64,000 nt of DNA, taken from positions 93,459,971 through 93,523,970 of the forward strand of contig NC_084761.1 in assembly GCF_028858725.1 (NCBI RefSeq). The letters run 5' to 3'. Numbering within the stretch: position 1 is the first letter of the stretch; each line of letters starts with the position of its first letter. The stretch comes from Colius striatus. Its lineage: Eukaryota; Chordata; Aves; Coliiformes; Coliidae. This document shows positions 1 through 9,200 of this stretch, piece after piece. The notes beneath the pieces were generated by a model that was given only the letters and a program-made list of their open reading frames with translations, made no database searches and had not been told where the DNA came from. Position numbers and translations under genes: made by a program.

Positions 1-900
1 TTTATTTTTGGCAAGTTATGGCCCAAGCAGATGGGCAAGTTTAAACCTTTTAATTCACAGCTCCACGGCGCTGCTGGGTGATTTAAAGGTCTTTCAACAA
101 TTCATGCAACTCTGATACTGTTGGGAATTGCAGCTGGAGCAATCTGCATCCTAAAGCCATACACCCATTCTCCTGGAACAATGCAGCCCCTCCTTTGTGA
201 CCAGAGCCGGGGGGGAGCTGAAAGCATGGTCTCTCATTCAGGCTTTCCAAGGACAGCACCCTCCAAGGTATGACACAGGCGAGACTGGAGGAAAAGCCAC
301 TGCTCCTTCCACTCTGACCCCTGAGCTTTACTTAAAGCACCTTCCCATAAAGAAACTTCTTTTTGTCCACCCCCTCATCGCTCCCAGGTCAACGTATTTC
401 AATTTGCCTCTGGTAGGATAACCTGTTTATTGAAATCTGATCAACTGCTGGAGCCCCAGCATTAAAATACACTCTCTCTGTTGGGAACTGTCATTCGTCT
501 GTCACTGAGCAAGTTAATGGATGTGTTTGTTTAATTTGCTAGTGGGAATATACAGGGCAGAGGCTGGAGGGATTACAGGAGGGGAGAGGCATTTCTGATC
601 CACAGAGGAATGCAGTTGCTTTTCTTTAAAATTGTCTGTGTGAGGGGTTTTTTTACACATGCACCAGCAAATCCCCTGGAAGTTCACCTGCACCCAAGAG
701 CCTTCGGTAAAGGCAAAGCGGTCACGCTCCATCCCAACCCATAACCCCCAAACACTCAGGTGAGCGGGCAGCACACGTGGGGACGAGCCTGTGCCCCTCT
801 GCAGATGAGCACCGTGCAGGGGATGAGGGATCCCCTGAGAGAGCAGCGCGGGTGTTTGCGGCTCCGCGAAGGGGGCGAGTCACGGCGCGGGCTCCCTTAC

Positions 901-961
901 CTCTCGCCGAGTCCGAAAAGGCGATTATCCCTGCCAAAAGGAGCGCGAGCTGCAATTCCAT
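901..961 (-). CDS. First coding exon (signal peptide) of an unidentified secreted or type I membrane protein; partial gene
   Basis: The exon runs 1010 to 901 on the minus strand. An acceptor (pyrimidine-rich tract then CTGCCACCAG, plus positions 1011-1020) precedes 49 nt of 5'UTR. The ATG at 961-959 has a strong Kozak context (AAAATGG: A at -3, G at +4). The 61 coding nt give 20 codons plus one base: MELQ, a hydrophobic core LALLLAGIIAF, then a small-residue SDSA region typical of a signal-peptidase site. The exon ends AGAG with donor GTAAGG at 900-895. A phase-1 intron right after a signal peptide is common in secreted and receptor genes. No in-frame stop lies between the exon-1 junction and this ATG, so the start rests on Kozak context and the signal peptide. 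No following exon is convincing in 1-890. The protein is not recognised, so no function is assigned. Confidence 0.6.
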
Positions 962-1010
962 TTTGAAAACTAGATCCCTCCGTATCGTATAGGCTATCGT
1001 CCACTCAGAC

Positions 1011-2181
1011 CTGGTGGCAGGAAAAAGGAGAGCAAAAGCATTACTGGGGGAGGGAAAAAAAACCCATCCCAAACACAGCACAACTTTGCAGGGTTTTAAA
1101 ACCTCTTGTGAAGACTTTAAACAGCACATGAAAGAGCAACGTACTTGTAATTCATTCCTTGGCGCTCAGCAAGTAAAACTTTGCCCTTCTCTCTGCTTTT
1201 AGCCTGATATAAATCAAGAACCCACTGAGGCCAGTAAGTTCCTCTAAGTTTACAGTTAATGCGTAATTCTTTGGTATCTTGTACAAAACCAGTCTGGAAG
1301 GCAAACAAAACACTAGCGAGTGGCCATAAAACAAGATTTCAGGTTAACAATTTGTGGAGGAACTTGGGGAAGGGGGAGGAGGAGGAATGTTACCTCTCTC
1401 ATCAGCAGCCCAGAAAACTTTGTGTTGCTGCTTCAGTGCCCCTCAGACAGGCTCTGGGTACGCACCTTCCTCCGCTCCGCAGCTTCTCTGAAAAGCACTG
1501 ATTTTTTCCTTTCCCCCGAGCCCTACTTGTTTCCCTGCGCTCCAGAGGTGCGTCCCAAAGCAAAACCGCACTTAATTAGCCAGATTCTTGAAGGTGCCTT
1601 CGCTGTGATACGTAAACCCGGGGTAGATCAGGTTTACATTAATTACACCCTGTTCTCCTCCTAAAACTCTCACTCTCCAAACACTGTCTGAATTCCTCAC
1701 CCTTGTAAACTCCCCGGTTTAAACACTCCGTGCCCCCAGGACACACAACAACCCGTGTACAGCATCCAGCAAAGCAAATACGGACGCTTTGCCATTAGTT
1801 TCACAATTTGCAGCGGGGAGCTGGTAAGGCGAGAGGGAGGGAGGGAGGGAGAGAGGGCGGGCGGTGGGCGGCCGGCGGGGCCGGGCAGCGGCGGGGGCTC
1901 CCACGGGGCAGGACCCGGGGCTCAGCGCGGCTCAGCCCCGCGGCGGCCGGTAACGGGATATTCGCAGCCGGGAATTGGGGTCGGGAAAAGAAGGCTGGGG
2001 GTGAGGGGAAAGAAGAGAGGGAAGGGAGAACACCAGGCGCGATGCCACGGTGCTGCACCCCGTTTCGGGACAATCCCGGCGGCTCCCAGCTGGGCGTTAG
2101 TGTCTCCCCAACCCAGCGCTGACCCAGACCGGGGGTTGTGGCGCGGGAGGGGGAGGAGGAACGGACGAGGAGGGGACTTAC
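1011..2181 (-). other. Predicted intron 1 of the minus-strand gene
   Basis: It begins GTAAGT (minus, from 2181) and ends in a pyrimidine-rich tract followed by CCACCAG at 1011. The first half (2181 to about 1780) is GC-rich CpG island with a four-run G motif at 1835-1849. The half nearer exon 2 is ordinary AT-richer sequence. I see no coding exon inside it. Confidence 0.45.
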
Positions 2182-2330
2182 CTTGGCTGCCGCCGGGGCT
2201 CTAGCACCGTGCGCTGGCGCCCATCCCCGCCGCTCGCCGCCTCATGCCCTCCGCGGCCACGGCGCCCGGCCGGGCGCTCCGCCGCCGGCCTCTAACTCAT
2301 CCCCCCCCGGGGCGGGTGGGGGCTGTGCGC
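2182..2330 (-). other. Probable non-coding first exon (5' boundary unknown)
   Basis: On the minus strand the sequence reads CAAG|GTAAGTCCCC with the junction between 2182 and 2181, a near-perfect splice donor inside a CpG island. Joining it to the acceptor at 1011 gives an intron of 1171 bp and places the signal-peptide ATG 49 nt into exon 2. I see no TATA box, so transcription start is probably dispersed, as is usual for CpG-island promoters. The upper coordinate given here is nominal. The exon carries a short upstream ORF (2245-2201). The exon is inferred from splice signals and position, with no transcript evidence. Confidence 0.5.
2201..2245 (-). other. Upstream ORF in the predicted 5'UTR, 14 codons plus stop
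   Basis: An ATG at 2245-2243 (context GGC ATG A, moderate) opens a 14-residue frame, MRRRAAGMGASARC, that ends at TAG 2203-2201, 18 nt before the donor at 2182. It is out of frame with the signal-peptide ATG in exon 2. If transcription starts upstream of 2245, this uORF would be translated first and could lower initiation at the main ATG. That role is inferred from position only. Confidence 0.3.
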
Positions 2331-2636
2331 TGCCTCAGGGGCTCTCCCCACCGAGCGACTCTCCGCCACCGGCTTTTTACCAAACTCCCACACACACCCC
2401 CGATTCGTTCCAGGGACGACTTTTTCCACTCGGGAGCCACGGGCAAGGAGCTAAGGAAAAGGGGGGAAACCTTGTAAATGATTTTTTTCCTGCTTTCCGG
2501 GTCGGGCTGAGCGTGTGTGTGCGGGGAGGGACAGCGGGGACCTGACAGACCCAGCCGGGGCTCCGCAGCCGCGGGATGCCCGGTGATGCCGTCCCGCAGC
2601 TCGCCCAGCCGGAATCCCGTTTAAGGAGTGAGGGGA

Positions 2637-2694
2637 GGAGGGGAAAGGGGCTGGGGAAGGGGAGGGGGGGGTGGGGGGGGGAAGAGCTGGGGCG
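2637..2694 (+). promoter_or_regulatory. G-run tract (potential G-quadruplex; SP/KLF sites on the other strand)
   Basis: The plus strand carries many successive runs of three to nine G separated by one to five bases, for example 2657-2682. It lies about 450-500 bp upstream of the exon-1 donor. A second, tidier four-run motif (GGGA repeated) is at 1835-1849 within intron 1. The G-rich strand is the template strand of the predicted gene. Confidence 0.5.
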
Positions 2695-3028
2695 AGAGAA
2701 ACGAGCGATAAAGCAACTTTCCCTGCAGGGCTTTGTGGCTGTGGGGGCAGAGCCGCCGAGGAGGGCGGTGCGGTGCCGCCCCGCTCCAAACTTCGCACCA
2801 ATCCCCGGGAGCTCCCGCCCTCCCCGCCGGCCCGCTCCGCGCCGCCGCTCCCCTTAACCCTTTCCAGGAGCGGCGGAGGGCACGGCCGCCGACCCGCCGA
2901 GCTCCGGCTGCTCCTCGGCGCGGTAGATCTCACCCTGCGGCCCCTCTGCTACCTTGGCTCCCCATGGCGGGGTAGCCCGGAGCACTATACACACCCTCTC
3001 GCCACTTCTCCGATGCCCTGCAGCCCAA

Positions 3029-3240
3029 CCTCCCGGAGGCAGCGGTGCCAGCCCAGTGCCTTTCTCTGTCCCAGAGCAGTACCCCCGCCACCGCTTTGCT
3101 GCCTTACAGCCCTCCGGGGCAGCGATACCAGACAGCCCTATGCCCTGCTGTGCCCCAGAGCATCCACCTCTCCACCCCTCCGGTGCCTTACATCCCTCCG
3201 GGGCAGCGGTGCCGGCCCAGTGCCCCAGAGCATCCCTCCG
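3029..3240. repeat. GC-rich minisatellite, about 82-bp unit, about 2.5 to 3 imperfect copies
   Basis: Three equivalent blocks start near 3029, 3111 and 3195. Each begins CCTCC(C)GG(G)GGCAGCG and continues through a CCAGCCCAGTGCC-like segment to a CCAGAGCA motif. Spacing is 81-84 bp. It lies at the upstream edge of the CpG island. The plus-strand reading frame through it is open but repetitive and proline-rich, which I read as a GC-composition artefact and not a gene. Confidence 0.6.
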
Positions 3241-3260
3241 TTTCATCCTCTTCCCCGCAA

Positions 3261-5830
3261 TCTCTGGAGCCCACGTAGCCCCCGAAAGCCGTGGCTGTCT
3301 CCAGCCCCCTCCCCGCCGTGCTTCCCACAAGCCGTCTCTACCAAATCACCTTTCTTCCCATAGCAAAGAGAGCGTCCTGTCTGTGGAAACCCAACGTGGA
3401 TGCCGCACAGGAGAAACTGGGCTCGGGTACACCGGTTTGATCTCTCAGCTTGGATACAAACCATGCCAGAAAGAGATTGGACTGAACTAAACTAAACTGT
3501 CAGGAAAATAAACTACGGAGATATCTGTTCCTTAGATTAACTGTTACATTTATTTATTATTTACTTGCAAACAGGACCCAGCTGATGCATCTGCTCTTAC
3601 AGCAAATCACTCGCCACACAGGATGAGAACCAAACCTGGCAGAATTCACCAAACAGACTAAACAAATGACAAGAAGAAAAGCTGCCTCCCTATCTATACT
3701 TTTATATCTTGAGAGAAACATTGTTCCTGTTGATATTATTGTTCATTAGATGTCATATTTGATACACTCCAGCGCAAAGGCTTCCTTGAAAATGAAGCTG
3801 TCTCAATACTAATTCAATGGGATAAGCACAAGAGAACCCCTAAACCCAAGCCAAGGAGTAGTTTGAACATCCATCTTATCTGTTTTGTTAGGATTAGGAA
3901 ATCACACACTCTATTATTATTACTACTAAATATTTTTACTCAGTGGTTCCTGGCAGCATGAAACCTTATGTATAAAAACATTGTTAAAAACATTCAAGAC
4001 TAAACATATAAACCCCCTGAACTAGAAACAAAGTGGCTGACAATACTCTTTTTATATTTTACATATTTATATCATCTTTTTTGTTATTAAAGTTCATTCA
4101 TCTGAGATGAATGAGATTCATCTCAGATGGACTACTCCTCCATCAGGCAATAACTTCAGCCTCATGGACTTCAAAGACAGTGTTAACTGAGGCAAACCTT
4201 CAGGACTTGACCTACATGGTCATATTCATGCCATGGATTCTGATAAAGTCACCAGAATGAGAGCTCAACCACATGCTACATCTTCAGGGAAGTGTAAAAC
4301 ACCTCTTTGTAATGTTTCCCACACATTTCACCTCAAAGAGGTCAAGGTCTTTGTCCCAGGGACATCACCATCCAGGTGATCCAACACCAAAATTATTTAC
4401 AGGACCTTCTGTTCTCACATAGACTGAATTCCAAAGCAGCTTCAGTTCTGGCCCAGACGTGGGATGCCAGCTTGTCACAAGTGTGTTTCCCACCACATTA
4501 GGGCCTGACCCAAGAGCTCCTACTCATTACCTCATTTTTTCGGGGTCATGCACTGGAACTGAGATTTAATTCCTAAATACACTGTGGCTATCTCATCATA
4601 GAATGTCTAGATACTCAAGTGAACTCTGAGCCTGAATCCGTTCTGGTCTGGAAGAAGAGACCTTCTTCCAACCCGGGCTGTGCCCAAGACCAGTGTCAAG
4701 CATCCAGCTAGGGTTGGATGTAGCAGATAAAAATCTTCTCATGGATTCACTCCTTCCCTCCTCACTTCCTAATTGAAAATTCCCACATGTGCCTTTGTAG
4801 GCTCCAATATCTCCCAGACTGTGGCCATTTCTTCTCTCAATGCCCTTATACAGGAGCAAAATCCCTCCTGCAGCCTTTCACCAGTGGGAAGTTCTGGGAA
4901 AAGGAGAATTACAGAGGTGGTGCACAAGATTTTCAAAAGCACTCAGGTGCCTAAACACCTTCAGACTCCCCTTAAGCCTCTGTCTTTAGATGTAAAGAAG
5001 CTTTTTAAGAGTCTGACTCCAAGTGATATTGTAAATGGATTACATGGAGCTGGAAACAGAGCCCACAATTTCCATACTCCAGGCTAAAACAACCAGAAAA
5101 TGACTCCAAAATCTCAGCACTATTAGTGTTTTTTTACATGAACTTGGGAATGGTGGAAAGACAGTCTGAAAACATGCTGTAAACTTCATCCATCTCATTC
5201 CCAATACCACAGTGGAGGAATAAATGTACAACATTGATACAGCAAAAGCAATTAATATTCCTGAAATGGCTCCTAGTTTATCAGAAACAAAATCTCATGC
5301 TCTTTTCCCAACACTTCTATCTAAATAAGGAAATATGCAGAGCTATGTTCTTTTTTCTGGGCTGGCTGTAATTTGCAGCATGATTGAGTAGTCTGAAAGT
5401 CAACAACCCCAGTTTGCTTGTGCACCTCACAGTCCTGAGACAAGGCTGTGGGAAAACAGCTTTCTGGAGCTGACAAACAAAACTGAATACTAAGCAACAT
5501 GATTCTGCATGGCCCAAGAAGCAGCCTAACAGTCCATTTGTATCCCACTTGTCCCCAAAGCCCTGTTTCCAGACTATGGCTTTTCAGATTTTGTGTAGCT
5601 GTGATGGTCTAGTGAACATCCATCCCCAGAATGACTTTCCTCATGTCTCTGAAACCACGGCTTGGACATTTTCCAGCTTTCTTACCTCTTTTCCCCTAGG
5701 AGCTACTCACCTTTATCACCACAGAACTCTGGTTTTCCCAATTTTCTCCCTTCTGTCTTGATTGCTCTGCCTCTTCTTTTCCTCTACAGACAATGTGGGA
5801 GACACAGCATCTCCAGGCTGTAATTCCTAA
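3261..5830. other. Non-coding flank, AT-rich; no gene seen
   Basis: After the island the base composition drops to ordinary AT-rich sequence. The only open frames are short and lack splice-site or codon-use support. It includes a short (ATT/ACT)-rich patch near 3913-3932 and the hairpin at 4099-4129, listed separately. No recognisable transposon was found. Confidence 0.6.
4099..4129. repeat. Perfect inverted repeat: 14-bp arms, 3-nt loop
   Basis: The left arm CATCTGAGATGAAT (4099-4112) and right arm ATTCATCTCAGATG (4116-4129) are exact reverse complements separated by GAG. Pairing stops abruptly at both outer ends. It is not part of a repeat I recognise. It could form a cruciform, or an RNA hairpin if transcribed, but the stem is shorter than a normal pre-miRNA. 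Confidence 0.85.
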
Positions 5831-5853
5831 CCTGCTTCAATGATTTTTTTCAG

Positions 5854-6201
5854 AGTGCAGGTAATAGCCACACAGTTGACTTTCCCCATCTCATCCAGCA
5901 ACCCAGGGGAGGGGGGCTGGGGCCATCTAAGCACTTGGGTTGGCAACAGTGCCTTGCAGGAACACGAGGCCCCATGGCACGGGTCCACAGGGACATGCCA
6001 CCGGGGCGGAGGGTGTGCGAGACCGGGCACAGCTGACGGAGCACGTGAAGGTGATGGAAGGGCACGGCCAGGATTAGGCACATTCCCTCCACCCATTTGT
6101 GCAGCCCTCCTCGGGTTACTGGGAGGAGCAGACGCGTGGGGTCAGCCTGAGCATCCATCTGGGATGCCTGGCTCAGGGGATCCCTGTGGACACAGGGAAA
6201 G
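5854..6201 (+). other. Candidate exon within an isolated GC-rich, CpG-containing patch
   Basis: A T-tract acceptor (TTTTTTTCAG, ending 5853) and a good donor (GGAAAG|GTGAGT, GT at 6202-6203) bound 348 bp that stay open in one plus-strand frame (ORF 5840-6205). The interior, about 5950-6140, has many CpGs (GGCACGGG, CACCGGGGCGG, GACGCGTG), unlike the surrounding sequence. No protein domain is recognisable, and the frame is also open on the minus strand over much of the patch, so composition alone may explain it. It could be a lncRNA exon, a small orphan CpG island, or chance. Confidence 0.25.
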
Positions 6202-6209
6202 GTGAGTTA

Positions 6210-9200
6210 CATGATTCATGGGGCACGTTTCCCTGGGTGGATCCATTCTGATAAAAGCACTTGGTGTGTGACAAAGAGTACAGAAAATGTCACACCACCA
6301 GATAGATAAGGAGCACACCACTCACCTTTCCATTTGCACACCACCAAAGCCACTGTGCTGATCTGTTTGGGTCTATGGTTCAGGTTGAACTGTGTTTTCC
6401 ACAGAAAATGATGTTTTTATGAGAGCTGAATCACCATTTTCCCTACCTGTGGTAACAGAAACCTAGCTATAACCTGGGTAGTATCCACAGAGGGGGTGTA
6501 GGCAGATGGAAAGGGGATATGGTCCTGGAGGTGATAGGGTCCTTAAACCTGTATTTTTTTCCTTAATTAAAAAGTGGCATTTCTTCTCCCCTCGTATACA
6601 CTTATTCCCTGAGGCTATGCTTTGCTCTAAGCTGTGTTGCAAAGAAACAAATGGTCCATCATACACATAAGGCAAGTTTTATACATGAAGTATGAACACC
6701 ATTGTCAGGCAGAGAAGAAAAAATGCTAACATGGGAGGTAAATGACCTGTTAACTCCAATTTTGGTTCTGTGTGGGATGCTTGGAAGGTCCCACTGCCCA
6801 TGGCTCTTGCATCAGACTGTAGAGGCTTCTGGCAGGCACAAATGATCGCCCCACTACCTTGTGGTCTCTGCCTTGGTTTGAAGTACCACCAGGAGAGGGT
6901 TCCCAGCTTTTCCCCCGAGGACTGGTCACACATGCTGCCCAGTCTTGCTGTGCCTGGAGAATGTGCTTGGATTTCTCATTGCTGCTAAATTTGCACATGA
7001 CGGCATCTGCAGGAAATGCTTTCCACCATTCCCGCTTGGCTGGGAGACCCTATCTCTCTCGGCCAGGTTAGGCATGTCGTGTCACTGCTCCCTGGCACCA
7101 GGGAAACATGACAGCAGGACATGGGCAGCACTCAAGGGAACACCAGCCAGGCCAGCCCAGCCTGGCAGAATGCATCACATCGGTAGCACAGGTACCCCAC
7201 ACTGTCTTCCCAGGGGCTGCCAAAGGAAGTTCAAGGTCTTGCTGGCTAGAGCACACTCCTCAGTAGCTTAGTTCAGGTCTCTAAGATGGATTACAGCAGA
7301 GGGCAACTTCTCTCTCTAGGCTAAGTTGATCTCTCCTCTCAAAAGCAAAGCTCACTTGGACAGGAGAGCCAGAGCATCTCAGGGAAGTGCAGACAAATTT
7401 TTCCCTGGGTGACAGCTTCAAACAGCCTTCCCTGGTCCAAAAGCATGTTTAAGAAGATCCTAGTCCAATAAAAGCCTATAATACACACAAAATTCTTCTT
7501 CCTTGCAGGAAAGGTATGCACAAGGAAGGGCTTTAGATCAAGCAATACAGATGGAAGAACACAGTGAAGGTTTTGGACACAAAGTTCCAGACTTCATCTG
7601 CTTTTTGTCTGATTTCTCTCAGTAGAGGGAAAAGATATTACCTCTCCCAAGAAAATTTGCTTCCCTTGAACCCAACAACTACACTATCACAACTGCTACA
7701 GCAGGAGTAAACCACATTTGACACTCAGCACACCACTTCCAAGCTGCTGGAAAGTACTCAGGTATTTGGGAGAGGAATGTGCTGTAAAAAGCTTATGGCA
7801 GACCAGGTTGCCATTTGTTTAAAAGAGAAACGCTTCTGCTTTTGGTGGTGTGTCTCATTCTTCTTCCTCACATCGCTTCACATCACCTCAAGCAGTTTAC
7901 TTATGTTCTGTGCTTTTATTTCCATTCTTAAATGTTTTCAGGCAGTTCCTTTAGTGGGTATTTGCTCAAACTACAAGTAGTTAAAGTTTCCAAATGTTCT
8001 CCATAAACACATCCTTCCTCAGGCCCCTTATCCTTTATATCACTCACCACTGGTTTCTTGGAGTCAGTCTGACACTGATGTATGAAGGATTTGATTTTGC
8101 TTTCCTTTTGCATCTGGCTAGTGCAAGAATAATCCCACTGGAGCCATTGCAATGGTTGTAAGTGAGAAAAAAAAACCTGGTCAAGCCAACAGACTCATCT
8201 GTGCAGCAACTCTTTAGTCCAGGTAGTCTGAGCTCAAAGCTCTGAATCTGCCATCCCCAAATTTAAATACCTCATCTGGGGAGGTGGCCACAGTTTTGAA
8301 GGCCTAAATCTCCTCTCATTGCTCCCTCACATCATAACCCCGTGTAAGGAATTTTGTCTGTACACATTGATGGTGGGTTTAGCAAACAGATGTAGCAAAC
8401 ATGAAAGGAGAGATGTGAAAAATAATAACAAAACAAAACAAAACAAAAATATCCCAAGACCGGCAGAGAGAGTGAAAAACAGAAATGTCAAATACTAATT
8501 GCTGCACAGATGTGAGGAATGTTAAGGGAAACTGTTTGGGGATTTATGTTCAAAAAAATAAGACAGCTTCCCAAACTATTTCCTTTCAAATCTCTCAGCA
8601 TTTTCCATAAATTCCATGTGCATGTGTGGTGCTCTCTGATAACATACAAATCTGCATGCATAAACTGTTTGGAAATGTTTGTACAGTTTCATCCAAAAAT
8701 ATGACTGTATGTTTGTGTTTTAATTGTCAGCAATAGGATATTAGGCAATAGCCACATGCATCATGTCAGGGGCACTGGCTAAGTTTAGGTGGTAGCAGCA
8801 CAACCTCCGCCTTCCTGGCTGGGTCTCCATAATGAAGAGAAACCAAAGTATCTGAAGGAAGAACCTGGAATTAAACAGGGTGCAAGCAATAACACAGCCT
8901 CTGCTCTGAGGGACTGAAGTGCTGGTCAAGACAGACCCACTGACACCAATAAAGCCCTTTCAGATTCATACACATGTAACCAGGAGCAGAAATTCCTGAT
9001 TCCTAGATTTTTTGCAGCTCTGCAAAGAAAAAAAAAAGGCCTTTTGGGGAGAGGTGGGAGGGAATGACACTTTGCCTCAATCAGTGTTGTTTGAAATGTC
9101 TTTCATTTATTAACATTCTTGCTGAAGCTGAACATTAGTTCCACTTTATCAGGAATATAATGCAGCTGCATTTTCTGGATGGGAACACCACCAAAAATAT

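Larger units (their letters stand above)
1780..3260. promoter_or_regulatory. CpG island and presumed promoter of the minus-strand gene
   Basis: CpG dinucleotides and G+C are strikingly dense here compared with the remaining 60 kb, where CpG is depleted. The island covers the predicted first exon and its upstream flank. On the gene's sense strand the 2640-2690 region is a run of CCCC/CACCC boxes, which are typical SP/KLF-type targets. No TATA box is evident. CpG islands often fire in both directions, but I found no convincing plus-strand exon; GAGCTG|GTAAGG near 1826 is the best plus-strand donor and has no supporting frame. Island boundaries are approximate. Confidence 0.75.

Noticed and set aside
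901..1010. Naming the signal-peptide exon as an R-spondin-family or other known receptor/ligand gene
   Set aside because: A non-coding exon followed by a phase-1 signal exon fits many secreted families. Twenty residues of signal peptide are too few and too variable to name the gene, and no domain exon is in the window.
2671..3363. 230-codon proline-rich plus-strand frame in the CpG island
   Set aside because: GC-rich islands suppress stop codons. The frame runs over a minisatellite and lacks exon signals.
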